Assembly (NCBI RefSeq): GCF_047229345.1
Contig: NZ_JBFTER010000003.1
Location: 25,574-89,573 of the forward strand
Direction: 5' to 3'
Source of the DNA: Cellulomonas_A sp047229345
GTDB lineage: Bacteria; Actinomycetota; Actinomycetes; Actinomycetales; Cellulomonadaceae
Length of the DNA stretch: 64,000 nucleotides
Shown: positions 1 through 8,339 of the stretch, piece by piece
Layout: every line of letters starts with the position of its first letter
How positions within the stretch are numbered: the first letter of the stretch is position 1
Notes under the pieces: generated by a model
Seen by the model: the letters and a program-made list of their open reading frames with translations, nothing else
Databases searched by the model: none
What the model was told of the DNA's origin: nothing
Program-made: the position numbers and the translations under genes

Positions 1-49
1 GCGACCCGGCGCCCACCTCCCCCGCACCCCCGACCGACGGAGCGCCCGC

Positions 50-1063
50 ATGAAGATCACCGTCCTGTCCGGCGGCGTCGGCGGCGCCCGGTTCACGCGC
101 GGGCTGCTCGCTCACCTGCGCTCGACCCTCCCGGGGGGCCCGGACGACCACACGGGCACGTCCGCCGAGGTCACGGTCGTCGCGAACACCGGCGACGACA
201 TGTGGTTCCGCGGTGTGCGGGTCTGTCCCGACCTCGACACCCTGATGTACACGCTCGGCGGGGCGGTGCACGAGGACCAGGGCTGGGGGCGGCGCGAGGA
301 GACGACGCGCACGAGCACCGACCTCGCCGCGTACGGGCTGGGCGGCGAGTGGTTCACGCTCGGCGACCTCGACCTCGCGACGCACCTGGCCCGCACCGAG
401 CTGCTGCGCACCGGGCTCGGGCTCGCCGAGGTGACCGCCCGGCTGTGCCGGCGCTGGTCGCCCGGCGCCCGCCTCCTGCCGATGACCGAGCAGGAGGTCG
501 AGACGCACGTCGAGGTCGACGGCCCGGACGGCGCGCCCGAGCTGCTGCACTTCGAGGAGTGGTGGGTGCGGCACCGTGCCGCGCTGCCCGCGCGCCGGTT
601 CGTGCAGGTCGGCCTCGAGCGGGCGACCGCCGGCCCGGGGGTCCTGGACGCGCTGCTCGACGCCGACGTCGTGGTCGTCCCGCCGTCGAACCCGGTGGTC
701 TCGGTCGGCACGATCCTCGCGGTCCCGGGGGTGCGCGAGGCGCTGCGGACGACGCCCGCGCCGGTCGTGGGCGTGAGCCCGGTCGTCGGCGGGGCCCCCG
801 TGCGCGGCATGGCCGACGCGTGCCTGCGGGCGATCGGGGTCGAGACGAGCGCCGCGGCCGTCGCCCGGCACTACGGCCGGCGCTCGGAGGGCGGCGTCCT
901 CGACGCGTGGCTCGTCGACACGGTCGACGCGGGTGCGGCGGAGGCGCTCGCCGCCGAGGGCTGGACCACCCAGGCCGTCCCGACGCTCATGACCGACGTG
1001 CCCACCACGGCCCGGATCGCCGCGGACGCGCTCGCGCTCGTCGGGGTCGGCCTCACCCGCTAG
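50..1063 (+). CDS. cofD: 2-phospho-L-lactate transferase (F420 biosynthesis)
   Basis: This 337-aa protein matches the CofD/FbiA family, which joins a lactyl- or enolpyruvyl-phospho-guanosine donor to the deazaflavin Fo to make F420-0 or its dehydro form. The family fingerprint is visible: SGGVGGARFTRGL near residues 7-19 forms the nucleotide-binding loop, NTGDD near residue 46 and DLDTLMYTLGG near residue 61. Near residue 205 lies the conserved PPSNPVVSVG stretch. Length is normal for the family. The start is the first ATG, after a GACGGAGC stretch that can serve as ribosome binding site. It faces cofC tail to tail and their stop codons share one CTAG. cofC and cofE lie directly opposite, so three of the F420 genes sit together. 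Fo synthase (cofG/cofH or fbiC) is not in the window. Confidence 0.95.
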   Translation: MKITVLSGGVGGARFTRGLLAHLRSTLPGGPDDHTGTSAEVTVVANTGDDMWFRGVRVCPDLDTLMYTLGGAVHEDQGWGRREETTRTSTDLAAYGLGGEWFTLGDLDLATHLARTELLRTGLGLAEVTARLCRRWSPGARLLPMTEQEVETHVEVDGPDGAPELLHFEEWWVRHRAALPARRFVQVGLERATAGPGVLDALLDADVVVVPPSNPVVSVGTILAVPGVREALRTTPAPVVGVSPVVGGAPVRGMADACLRAIGVETSAAAVARHYGRRSEGGVLDAWLVDTVDAGAAEALAAEGWTTQAVPTLMTDVPTTARIAADALALVGVGLTR

Positions 1064-1794
1064 GCCGCGGGGAGCCGGCCCCACGTGCGGAGGACCGCAG
1101 CGGTGCGGGGACCTGCGCCGAGCAGGGCGACGGCGTCGAGGTCGGCGCGCACGTCGACGTCCTGACGCAGGCTCGACCCCGCGGCCACGTCGAGCGCGAC
1201 GTGGCCCGCGGTGGCGTGCGCGGCGGCCGAGCCCGGGCCGAACCGTGGACGCGGCGCGACGTGCGGTGCCACGGTCAGGAGCGTCGTCCCCGTCCCGCCG
1301 GCGTCGGGGACGTGCGCGCGCGGGTGCGCGGCAGCGGCGGCGAGCGCGGCGTCGAGGTCCACGGACCGCAGCGCCGGGAGGTCGCCGAGCAGCACCGCGA
1401 CGCCGGCGCCCGCGTCGAGCCCGCGAGCACGGTCGATCCCCGCCCGGACCGCCGCGCCCAGCCCCCCGGGGAACGGCTCCGCGACGACGTCGACGACGGC
1501 CCCGGGCGTGGCGAGCGCCTCCGCCGCGACGACCTCGTCGCCCGTGACCACCACGACCCGCACCACCGCGCGCGCCAGCGCGGCCGCGTGCACGGTGTCG
1601 GCGGCCATGGCCCGCACGAGCGCGACACGCTCGTCTGGCGCGAGGTCCCCCGCGAGCCGGGTCTTGCCGAGCCGCGCGGCCTTGACCGGGACCACCACGG
1701 TCCAGCGCACCTCCGCCGCGCGGCTGCCGTCCGGCACGCCGACGCCGTCGGTCGCCACGCCGCCGTCGCCGGTCGCCGTGCCGTCCCGGCTCAC
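1060..1794 (-). CDS. cofC: 2-phospho-L-lactate guanylyltransferase (F420 biosynthesis)
   Basis: The 244-aa product resembles CofC/FbiD, the nucleotidyltransferase that activates phospholactate or phosphoenolpyruvate with GTP for CofD. The N-terminal motif TVVVPVKAARLGKTRL (about residues 30-45) is the GTP-binding signature of this GT-A-like fold. LLGDLPALRS and the later FGPGSAAAH are also family hallmarks. I place the start at the GTG whose last bases overlap the cofE stop (GTGA), because cofE runs directly into it and the first ~25 residues are a variable tail. An upstream in-frame start would sit inside cofE. It is the last gene of the oxidoreductase-cofE-cofC operon and is probably translationally coupled to cofE. 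Confidence 0.9.
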   Translation of the reverse strand: MSRDGTATGDGGVATDGVGVPDGSRAAEVRWTVVVPVKAARLGKTRLAGDLAPDERVALVRAMAADTVHAAALARAVVRVVVVTGDEVVAAEALATPGAVVDVVAEPFPGGLGAAVRAGIDRARGLDAGAGVAVLLGDLPALRSVDLDAALAAAAAHPRAHVPDAGGTGTTLLTVAPHVAPRPRFGPGSAAAHATAGHVALDVAAGSSLRQDVDVRADLDAVALLGAGPRTAAVLRTWGRLPAA

Positions 1795-2594
1795 GCGGGT
1801 GCCCGGCCCCCGTGCTGAGGACCGTCGCGCCCGTCGGCCGCGTCCTTCCACCCCTGCGCGTACGCCTCGGCGCTGCCCTGCTCGAACATGTCCTCGGGGC
1901 CGAGCCGCACCAGGCTGCGCGCACCCGGGCCGTCGTCGTCGGTCACGTGCTCGGCGAGCCCGCGCACGACAGCGACGGGACGCCCGGTGGCCTTGCCCTT
2001 GACGAGCTCCGCGGCGCCCGCGATCTCGTCGGCGACCGCGGCCTGGCTGACCTGCAGCGCACGCCCGTGCGTGTCGAGCCGCCCGCGCAGGTCGTCGAGC
2101 ACGCGCACGCCCGCGGCGCCGATCGCGAGGTCGGTCTGCCCGTGCCGCCAGGGCCGTCCGGCGGTGTCCGTCAGCAGCACGCCGAGCCGCACACCGAACC
2201 GCGCCCGCAGGCCGTCCCGCAGGTGCCGCGCGGACGCGTCGGGGTCGAGCGGCAGCAGCAGCACCGTGCCCTCGGGCGTGTTCGACGCGTCGACCCCCGC
2301 GGCGGCCATCACGAGCCCGAGCCGGTTCTCGACGATGCGCGTGACGCCGCCGGGGTGCTCACGCGTCGCGACGACCCGGACCGTCTCGGCGGTGATCGCG
2401 TCCTCGCGGTCGGCCGCGGGGACGACCCGCCCCTCGGCCTTGGACACGATCTTGCTGGTCACGACGACGATGTCGCCGTCGGCCGGCGCGGGCAGCGAGG
2501 GGTCCGCGAGCGCACCCGCGACGAGCTCGACGAGGTCGTCGCCGGGCACGACCTCGGGCAGCCCGTCGGGCGCCCAGACGCGCAGCTCGCTCAT
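1791..2594 (-). CDS. cofE: coenzyme F420-0:L-glutamate ligase
   Basis: This 267-aa protein corresponds to CofE, the GTP-dependent ligase that adds the glutamate tail to F420-0. Recognisable blocks are VVTSKIVSKAEGR (about residues 42-54), TREHPGGVTRIVENRLGLVMAAAGVDASN in pieces around residues 72-100, and DTAGRPWRHGQTDLAIG around 150-166. In mycobacteria the equivalent FbiB carries an extra C-terminal nitroreductase-like domain that reduces dehydro-F420-0. Here the protein ends after the ligase domain, so that reductase must be encoded elsewhere. The ATG overlaps the stop of the preceding oxidoreductase gene (ATGA) and its own stop overlaps the cofC start, giving a tight three-gene operon. 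Confidence 0.93.
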   Translation of the reverse strand: MSELRVWAPDGLPEVVPGDDLVELVAGALADPSLPAPADGDIVVVTSKIVSKAEGRVVPAADREDAITAETVRVVATREHPGGVTRIVENRLGLVMAAAGVDASNTPEGTVLLLPLDPDASARHLRDGLRARFGVRLGVLLTDTAGRPWRHGQTDLAIGAAGVRVLDDLRGRLDTHGRALQVSQAAVADEIAGAAELVKGKATGRPVAVVRGLAEHVTDDDGPGARSLVRLGPEDMFEQGSAEAYAQGWKDAADGRDGPQHGGRAPA

Positions 2595-3610
2595 CGCACC
2601 AGGCTCGGCAGGACGTCGCGGCCGAACACGTCGATCCACTCGCGCTGGTTGCGCCCCACGTTGTGCAGGTAGATGCGGTCGAAGCCGAGGTCGACGTACT
2701 TCTGGATCTCGGCGCGGTGCACGTCGGGGTCCGCGGAGATGACCATGCGGCCCTGGAAGTCCTCGGGGCGCACGAGCTTGGCCATCTGCTCGAAGTCGAA
2801 CGGCGAGCGGATGTCGGCCTTCGGGAACTTCATGCCGCCGTTGGGCCACTCGGTCATCGCGTTCGTGAGCGCCTGCTCGTCGGTCTCGGCCCACGACAGG
2901 TGGAGCTGGAGCACCTTGGGCATCGCGTCGGGGTCCTTGCCGGCCTCGCGCGCACCCTCGGCGAACTTCGCGAACAGCCCCGAGATCTTCTCGAGCGGTG
3001 CGCCGACCGTGATGAGCCCGTCCGCGTGGCGCCCCGTGCGCTTGGCGGTCACGGGCCCGGCGGTCGCGACGAGGATCTCCGGCGGGACCTCGGGCATCGT
3101 CCACAGACGGGTCGACTCGAGCTTGTAGAACGTGCCCGAGTGCTTGACGTCCTTGCCGGCGAGCGACGCCGCGAAGAGCTTGTTGATGATCTCGATCGCC
3201 TCGAACATGCGGTTGATCCGCTCGGGCGCCTCGGGCCAGTACCCGGCGACCACGTGCTCGTTGAGCGCCTCGCCCGAGCCGAGCCCGAGCCAGTGCCGCC
3301 CGGGGTACATCGCCGCGAGCGTCGCCGACGCCTGCGCGACCATCGCGGGGTGCCAGCGGAACGTCGGGGCCGTCACGCCGGGGCCGAGGTCGCCGCGCGT
3401 GCGCTCGCCGAGCGCGGACAGGACGTTCCACACGAACGCGGACTGCCCCTGCGCGGGGACCCACGGCTGGAAGTGGTCCGCCGCCATGACGCCCGAGAAG
3501 CCGTTCTCCTCGGCGTACGCGGACAGGTCCACGACCTCGCTCGGGTGGAACTGCTCCAGCATCGCCGCGTACCCGACCGTCAGTCCGGCCGCCGTCACAC
3601 CCTGCGCCAC
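2591..3610 (-). CDS. LLM-class F420-dependent oxidoreductase, G6PDH-like family
   Basis: The 339-aa product is a luciferase-like (LLM) TIM-barrel oxidoreductase of the F420-dependent glucose-6-phosphate dehydrogenase-like group. Motifs include VMAADHFQPWVP around residue 38, GLGSGEALNEH around 105, and the C-terminal VGRNQREWIDVFGRDVLP. The SGEALNEH segment is characteristic of Fgd relatives that bind F420. I chose the GTG preceded by an AGAGAGG ribosome binding site; longer readings upstream run through the intergenic region. It is first in an operon with cofE and cofC, so it probably uses the cofactor the operon makes. Whether the substrate is glucose-6-phosphate or another compound cannot be told from sequence alone, so I leave the symbol empty. 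Confidence 0.88.
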   Translation of the reverse strand: MAQGVTAAGLTVGYAAMLEQFHPSEVVDLSAYAEENGFSGVMAADHFQPWVPAQGQSAFVWNVLSALGERTRGDLGPGVTAPTFRWHPAMVAQASATLAAMYPGRHWLGLGSGEALNEHVVAGYWPEAPERINRMFEAIEIINKLFAASLAGKDVKHSGTFYKLESTRLWTMPEVPPEILVATAGPVTAKRTGRHADGLITVGAPLEKISGLFAKFAEGAREAGKDPDAMPKVLQLHLSWAETDEQALTNAMTEWPNGGMKFPKADIRSPFDFEQMAKLVRPEDFQGRMVISADPDVHRAEIQKYVDLGFDRIYLHNVGRNQREWIDVFGRDVLPSLVR

Positions 3611-3815
3611 GTCGCCACCTCTCTCGGGCCGACCTGACCCCGGTCGGCGCCCGCACCCCAGCACCTCGGACGAGCGTGCCTCGTCGAGCCTAACCAGTCC
3701 GGGTTTCGCGGATGTTCCCGCACGCCCCGGATCGCGCGCGCACCGGGCGGGGGCCCGTGCCGGGCACCGGTCCCGGCGCGTCGGCAGGCCCGCGCGTCTG
3801 GGAGGATGTCGCACC

Positions 3816-6536
3816 ATGAGCGACCTGCGTCCCGAGCCGACCCCGCCCGCACCCGGCAGCCCCTCGCCGAGCACCGCGAACCCGACCAGCGCAGCGACCA
3901 CCGCCCGCCCCGTACCCGACAAGGTCTCGCTCGACGGCCTCGAGCAGCGCTGGGACACCGCGTGGGGCGAGCAGGGCACGTACTCCTTCGACCGGACCGC
4001 GGAGCGCGCGCAGGTCTACTCGATCGACACCCCGCCGCCCACGGTCTCGGGCTCGCTGCACGTGGGCCACGTGTTCTCCTACACGCACACCGACGTCGTG
4101 GCGCGCTTCCAGCGGATGCGCGGCAGGTCGGTCTTCTACCCGATGGGCTGGGACGACAACGGCCTGCCGACCGAGCGCCGCGTGCAGAACTACTACGGCG
4201 TGCGGTGCGACACGTCGCTGCCCTACGTCGAGGGCTACGAGCCGCCGTTCGCGGGCGGCGACGGCAAGAGCGTCAAGGCGGCCGACCAGCAGCCCATCAG
4301 CCGGCGCAACTTCGTCGAGCTGTGCGAGCGCCTGACCGCCGAGGACGAGCGCCAGTTCGAGGCGCTGTGGCGCCACCTCGGCCTGTCCGTCGACTGGTCG
4401 CACCACTACCAGACCATCGGCCGGGAGGCGCAGAAGGTCGCGCAGACCGCGTTCCTGCGCAACGTCGCCCGCGGCGAGGCGTACGCCGCCGAGGCCCCCG
4501 GGCTGTGGGACGTCACGTTCCAGACGGCCGTCGCGCAGGCCGAGCTCGAGGCCCGCGACTACCCGGGGCACTTCCACAAGGTGGCGTTCCACGCCTCCGT
4601 GGACGGGGCCGAGACGCCCGTGTTCATCGAGACGACGCGCCCCGAGCTCCTGTCCGCGTGCGTCGCGCTCATCGCGCACCCCGACGACGAGCGCTACCAG
4701 CACCTGTTCGGCACGACGGTCCGCTCGCCGCTGTTCGACGTCGAGGTCCCCGTGCTCGCCCACCCGGCGGCCGAGCCCGACAAGGGTGCGGGCATCGCGA
4801 TGTGCTGCACGTTCGGCGACCTGACCGACGTGCAGTGGTGGCGCGAGCTCCAGCTCCCGACGCGCTCGGTCCTCGTGCGCGACGGCCGGCTGACCCGCGA
4901 GGTCCCGGAGTGGATCACCTCGGAGCGCGGCACGGCGCTGTTCGCCGAGATCGCGGGCAAGACGACCTTCTCGGCGCGCACGGCGGTCGTCGACGCGCTG
5001 CGCGAGTCGGGCGACCTCGACGGCGAGCCGGTCGCGACGCAGCGCAAGGCGAACTTCTTCGAGAAGGGCGACAAGCCGCTCGAGATCGTCACGTCGCGGC
5101 AGTGGTACATCCGCAACGGCGGGCGCGACGTCCCGCTGCGCGAGGAGCTGCTCGCGCGCGGCGCGGAGCTCGGGTTCCACCCCGACTTCATGCGCGTGCG
5201 CTACGAGAACTGGGTCGGCGGCCTCAACGGCGACTGGCTCGTCTCGCGCCAGCGCTTCTTCGGCGTCCCGATCCCGGTCTGGTACCCGCTCGACGCGCAG
5301 GGCGAGCCCGACTACGACCACCCGCTCGTGCCCGACGAGGCGACGCTGCCGATCGACCCGTCGTCCGACGTCCCGCCGGGGTACTCCCCCGACCAGCGCG
5401 GCGTCCCGGGCGGCTTCGTCGGCGACCCCGACATCATGGACACGTGGGCGACGAGCTCGCTGACGCCGCAGATCGCGGGCGGCTGGCTCTCCGACCCCGA
5501 CCTGTTCGCGCGCGTCTTCCCGATGGACCTGCGCCCCCAGGGCCAGGACATCATCCGGACGTGGCTGTTCTCGACCGTGGTCCGCGCGCACCTCGAGCAC
5601 GGCAGCCTCCCCTGGGCCAACGCGGCGATCTCGGGCTGGATCCTCGACCCGGACCGCAAGAAGATGAGCAAGTCCAAGGGCAACGTCGTCACGCCCATGG
5701 GGCTGCTCGAGGAGCACGGCTCCGACGCGGTGCGCTACTGGGCGGCGTCCGCGCGGCTGGGCACCGACGCGGCGTTCGAGGTCGGCCAGATGAAGATCGG
5801 CCGCCGGCTCGCGATCAAGGTGCTCAACGCGAGCAAGTTCGCGCTGACCTTCGGCTCGCCCGAGGACCGCGCACGCCTGCTCGACGCCACGCTCGTCACG
5901 GAGACGCTCGACCGCGCGATGCTCGCCGGGCTCGCGGACGTCGTCGACCGGGCGACCGCGGCGCTCGAGGCGTACGACCACACGCGCGCCCTCGAGCTGA
6001 GCGAGACGTTCTTCTGGACGTTCTGCGACGACTACCTCGAGCTCGTCAAGGACCGCGCGTACGCGGGCGGCGCGGCCGACGCGGACGTCCCCGCGGAGTC
6101 GGCCTCCGCGCGCGCGGCGCTGGGCATCGCGCTCGACACGCTCCTGCGGCTGTTCGCGCCGGTGCTGCCGTTCGCGACCGAGGAGGTCTGGTCCTGGTGG
6201 CGCGAGGGCTCGGTGCACCTCGCCCCGTGGCCCGTCGCCGAGCCGCTGCGCGCGGCCGCGGGTGATGCGGACCCCGCGGTGGTCGGCGCCGCCGGTGCGG
6301 CGCTCGCGGCGCTGCGCAAGGTCAAGTCCGAGGCGAAGGTGTCGATGCGCACCGAGATCACGCGGGTGACGCTCGCGGTCCCGGCCGCGCACACCGCCGG
6401 CGTGGAGGCCGCGCTCTCGGACGTCCGGTCGGCCGGCCGGGTGACGGGCCCGCTCGACCTCGTGACCGAGGACGGCGAGACGGTCGTCGCGCGCGACGCC
6501 GAGCTCCTGCCGCCCGAGCCGAAGGTGCAGGGCTGA
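3816..6536 (+). CDS. valS: valyl-tRNA synthetase
   Basis: This 906-aa class I aminoacyl-tRNA synthetase charges tRNA-Val. The HIGH-type signature is HVGH at residues 82-85, following PPPTVSGSL. The KMSKS loop is present as KMSKSKGN starting at residue 616. The editing (CP1) domain lies between, and the anticodon-binding region near residues 690-820 contains FFWTFCDDYLELVK. The N-terminal ~35 residues are Pro/Thr-rich and unlikely to be structured. The ATG at 3816 follows GGGAGGA with 9 nt spacing; the same bases could also act as a -10 element. It is monocistronic, closed by a strong terminator. Confidence 0.97.
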   Translation: MSDLRPEPTPPAPGSPSPSTANPTSAATTARPVPDKVSLDGLEQRWDTAWGEQGTYSFDRTAERAQVYSIDTPPPTVSGSLHVGHVFSYTHTDVVARFQRMRGRSVFYPMGWDDNGLPTERRVQNYYGVRCDTSLPYVEGYEPPFAGGDGKSVKAADQQPISRRNFVELCERLTAEDERQFEALWRHLGLSVDWSHHYQTIGREAQKVAQTAFLRNVARGEAYAAEAPGLWDVTFQTAVAQAELEARDYPGHFHKVAFHASVDGAETPVFIETTRPELLSACVALIAHPDDERYQHLFGTTVRSPLFDVEVPVLAHPAAEPDKGAGIAMCCTFGDLTDVQWWRELQLPTRSVLVRDGRLTREVPEWITSERGTALFAEIAGKTTFSARTAVVDALRESGDLDGEPVATQRKANFFEKGDKPLEIVTSRQWYIRNGGRDVPLREELLARGAELGFHPDFMRVRYENWVGGLNGDWLVSRQRFFGVPIPVWYPLDAQGEPDYDHPLVPDEATLPIDPSSDVPPGYSPDQRGVPGGFVGDPDIMDTWATSSLTPQIAGGWLSDPDLFARVFPMDLRPQGQDIIRTWLFSTVVRAHLEHGSLPWANAAISGWILDPDRKKMSKSKGNVVTPMGLLEEHGSDAVRYWAASARLGTDAAFEVGQMKIGRRLAIKVLNASKFALTFGSPEDRARLLDATLVTETLDRAMLAGLADVVDRATAALEAYDHTRALELSETFFWTFCDDYLELVKDRAYAGGAADADVPAESASARAALGIALDTLLRLFAPVLPFATEEVWSWWREGSVHLAPWPVAEPLRAAAGDADPAVVGAAGAALAALRKVKSEAKVSMRTEITRVTLAVPAAHTAGVEAALSDVRSAGRVTGPLDLVTEDGETVVARDAELLPPEPKVQG

Positions 6537-6575
6537 CCGCTCCGGCGTGCGCAGCACCGCACCCGAGCGCAACGT

Positions 6576-6614
6576 GGCGCAGGATGGGACCACGGTCCCA
6601 TCCTGCGCCGTTTT
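6576..6614 (+). terminator. rho-independent terminator of valS
   Basis: A perfect 16-bp inverted repeat (6576-6591 and 6594-6609, beginning GGCGCAGGATGGG) separated by 2 nt is followed by GTTTT. It lies 40 nt after the valS stop codon. Confidence 0.9.
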
Positions 6615-6641
6615 GCATATCTACTATGTGTTGCGCATACT
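6613..6641 (+). promoter_or_regulatory. putative promoter of amino-acid ABC operon
   Basis: TTGCAT (6613-6618) and CATACT (6636-6641) are spaced by 17 bp in an unusually AT-rich patch between the valS terminator and the ABC operon. This fits a vegetative -35/-10 pair; the T-run of the terminator overlaps the -35. Confidence 0.5.
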
Positions 6642-6676
6642 CATGCACGAACGCCCATCGTGAGAGGACAGCCGTC

Positions 6677-7486
6677 ATGACCCGCACCACCCGCCTCGTC
6701 CCCCTGGGGCTCGCCGTGACGCTGCTGCTCTCCGCGTGCAGCGGCGGCGACGGCACACCCGCCGCCACGTCCGACAGCGGGGTCCCGCTCGTCGCCGAGG
6801 GCAAGCTGACCGTCTGCACGAACCCGCCGTACGAGCCGTTCGAGTACACGGACGACTCCGGCGAGATCGTCGGGCTCGACATCGACATCGTGAACGAGAT
6901 CGCGGCCGACCTCGGGGTCGAGCCCGAGATCAAGGTCGCACAGTTCGAGGGCATCCAGTCGGGCGCCGACCTCGAGACCGGCAACTGCGACCTCGTCGCC
7001 TCGGCGATCACCATCACCGAGGAGCGTGCCGCACGCATCGACTTCTCGGAGCCCTACTTCGACGCCGACCAGGGCCTGCTGCTCCCCGCCGCCGCCGGGG
7101 TCGAGCCGATGGACGAGGAGGAGGCGCTCGCGTCCCTCGAGGGCTCGACGATCGGCGTGCAGCAGGAGACGACCGGTGCCGCCTGGGCGACCGAGAACGG
7201 GCTCACCACCATCGAGTTCGAGGACCTCGGGCTCCAGGTCCAGGCCCTCGAGAACGGCCAGGTGAACGCGATCATCAACGACGTCGCGGTGCTCGGCCCG
7301 TTCGTCGAGGACGGCTACACGTTCGGCGCGACGTTCACGACCGGCGAGCAGTACGGCTTCGGGGTCAAGAAGGGCAACACCGCGCTGCTCGACGCGGTCA
7401 ACGGCACGCTCGAGCGGATCCAGGGTGACGGCACCTACGACGCGATCTACACCGAGCGCATCGGCGACATCCCGACGGCCGACTGA
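6677..7486 (+). CDS. polar amino-acid ABC transporter, substrate-binding lipoprotein
   Basis: The 269-aa protein is a family 3 (polar amino acid) periplasmic-type binding protein. A signal peptide with lipobox LLSAC places the lipidated cysteine at residue 21. The ligand-binding core shows KLTVCTNPPYEPFEY (about residues 43-57), VGLDIDIVNEIA and ITITEERAARIDFSEPYFDADQ, typical of glutamate/glutamine/cystine-type binders. The ATG follows GAGAGGA. It is the first gene of a three-gene importer; the permease GTG starts 2 nt after its stop. The exact amino acid is not deducible by eye. Confidence 0.93.
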   Translation: MTRTTRLVPLGLAVTLLLSACSGGDGTPAATSDSGVPLVAEGKLTVCTNPPYEPFEYTDDSGEIVGLDIDIVNEIAADLGVEPEIKVAQFEGIQSGADLETGNCDLVASAITITEERAARIDFSEPYFDADQGLLLPAAAGVEPMDEEEALASLEGSTIGVQQETTGAAWATENGLTTIEFEDLGLQVQALENGQVNAIINDVAVLGPFVEDGYTFGATFTTGEQYGFGVKKGNTALLDAVNGTLERIQGDGTYDAIYTERIGDIPTAD

Positions 7487-7487
7487 C

Positions 7488-8339
7488 GTGACGGCGATCT
7501 CCCGTCCGGACGCCGCCGTCCCGCCGCGGCTCCCGGCGGCACGGCGACGCACGAGCCCGCGCCGACGCCAGCGGATCATCCGCGGCGTGCAGTACGGGGT
7601 GCTGCTCGTCGCGCTCGTCGTCATCGTCGTCGCGACCGACTGGGCGCGGGTCAGCACGCAGCTCTTCAACCCGGCGGTCGCGGCCGACATGGCCTCGTCC
7701 CTCCCGGGCGCCCTGAAGAACACCGTCGTCTACACGATCGCCGCGTTCGCGATCGGGCTGAGCCTCGGCACGGTGCTCGCGCTCATGCGGCTGTCGTCCG
7801 TCGGCCCGTACCGCTGGATCGCGACGCTCTACATCGAGTTCTTCCGCGGCATCCCCGCGCTGCTCGTCGTCATCGCGTTCGGGTACGCCGTCCCGATCGC
7901 GCTCGGCGTGCGGATCGAGTCGGTCGTCGCCAAGGCCGGGCTCGCGCTCGGCATGGTGTCGGCCGCCTACATCGCCGAGACGCTGCGCGCCGGCATCCAG
8001 GCGGTGCCGAAGGGCCAGGTCGAGGCGGCCCGGTCGCTCGGGATGTCCCCGGCCCGCACGCTCGTGCAGGTCGTCATCCCGCAGGCCTTCCGCATCGTGC
8101 TGCCCCCGATGACGAACGAGCTGATCCTGCTCACCAAGGACACCTCGCTCATCTCGGTCGTCGGCCTGCTGCCGACGCAGTTCGACCTCACGAAGGTCGG
8201 CCGCGACATGCTCAACAGCGCGACCGGCGGCCTCACGGCGCTGTTCGTCGTCGGCGCCTGCTACCTCGTCATCACCATCCCGCTCGGCCTCGTCGCACGC
8301 TGGCTCGAGCGCCGCACCGGAGGGGGCTCCCGCCCATGA
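7488..8339 (+). CDS. amino-acid ABC transporter permease
   Basis: The 283-aa product is a HisM/GlnP-type membrane permease. After a basic N-terminal tail it has a first membrane span around residues 33-53. The family motif SLPGALKNTVVYTIAAFAIG follows at about residues 69-88, and the EAA loop reads EAARSLGMSPARTLVQVVIPQA around residues 180-201. I chose the GTG at 7488, just 1 nt after the binding-protein stop, over upstream codons that would overlap that gene. Its TGA overlaps the ATG of the ATPase gene. Confidence 0.93.
   Translation: MTAISRPDAAVPPRLPAARRRTSPRRRQRIIRGVQYGVLLVALVVIVVATDWARVSTQLFNPAVAADMASSLPGALKNTVVYTIAAFAIGLSLGTVLALMRLSSVGPYRWIATLYIEFFRGIPALLVVIAFGYAVPIALGVRIESVVAKAGLALGMVSAAYIAETLRAGIQAVPKGQVEAARSLGMSPARTLVQVVIPQAFRIVLPPMTNELILLTKDTSLISVVGLLPTQFDLTKVGRDMLNSATGGLTALFVVGACYLVITIPLGLVARWLERRTGGGSRP

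Noticed and set aside
3690..6593. 967-aa open frame antisense to valS, and similar long antisense frames such as 39482-42103 antisense to pepN
   Set aside because: They are shadows of high-GC codon bias; composition is Arg/Ala/Gly/Val-rich without any family motif, and the opposite strand carries a certain gene.
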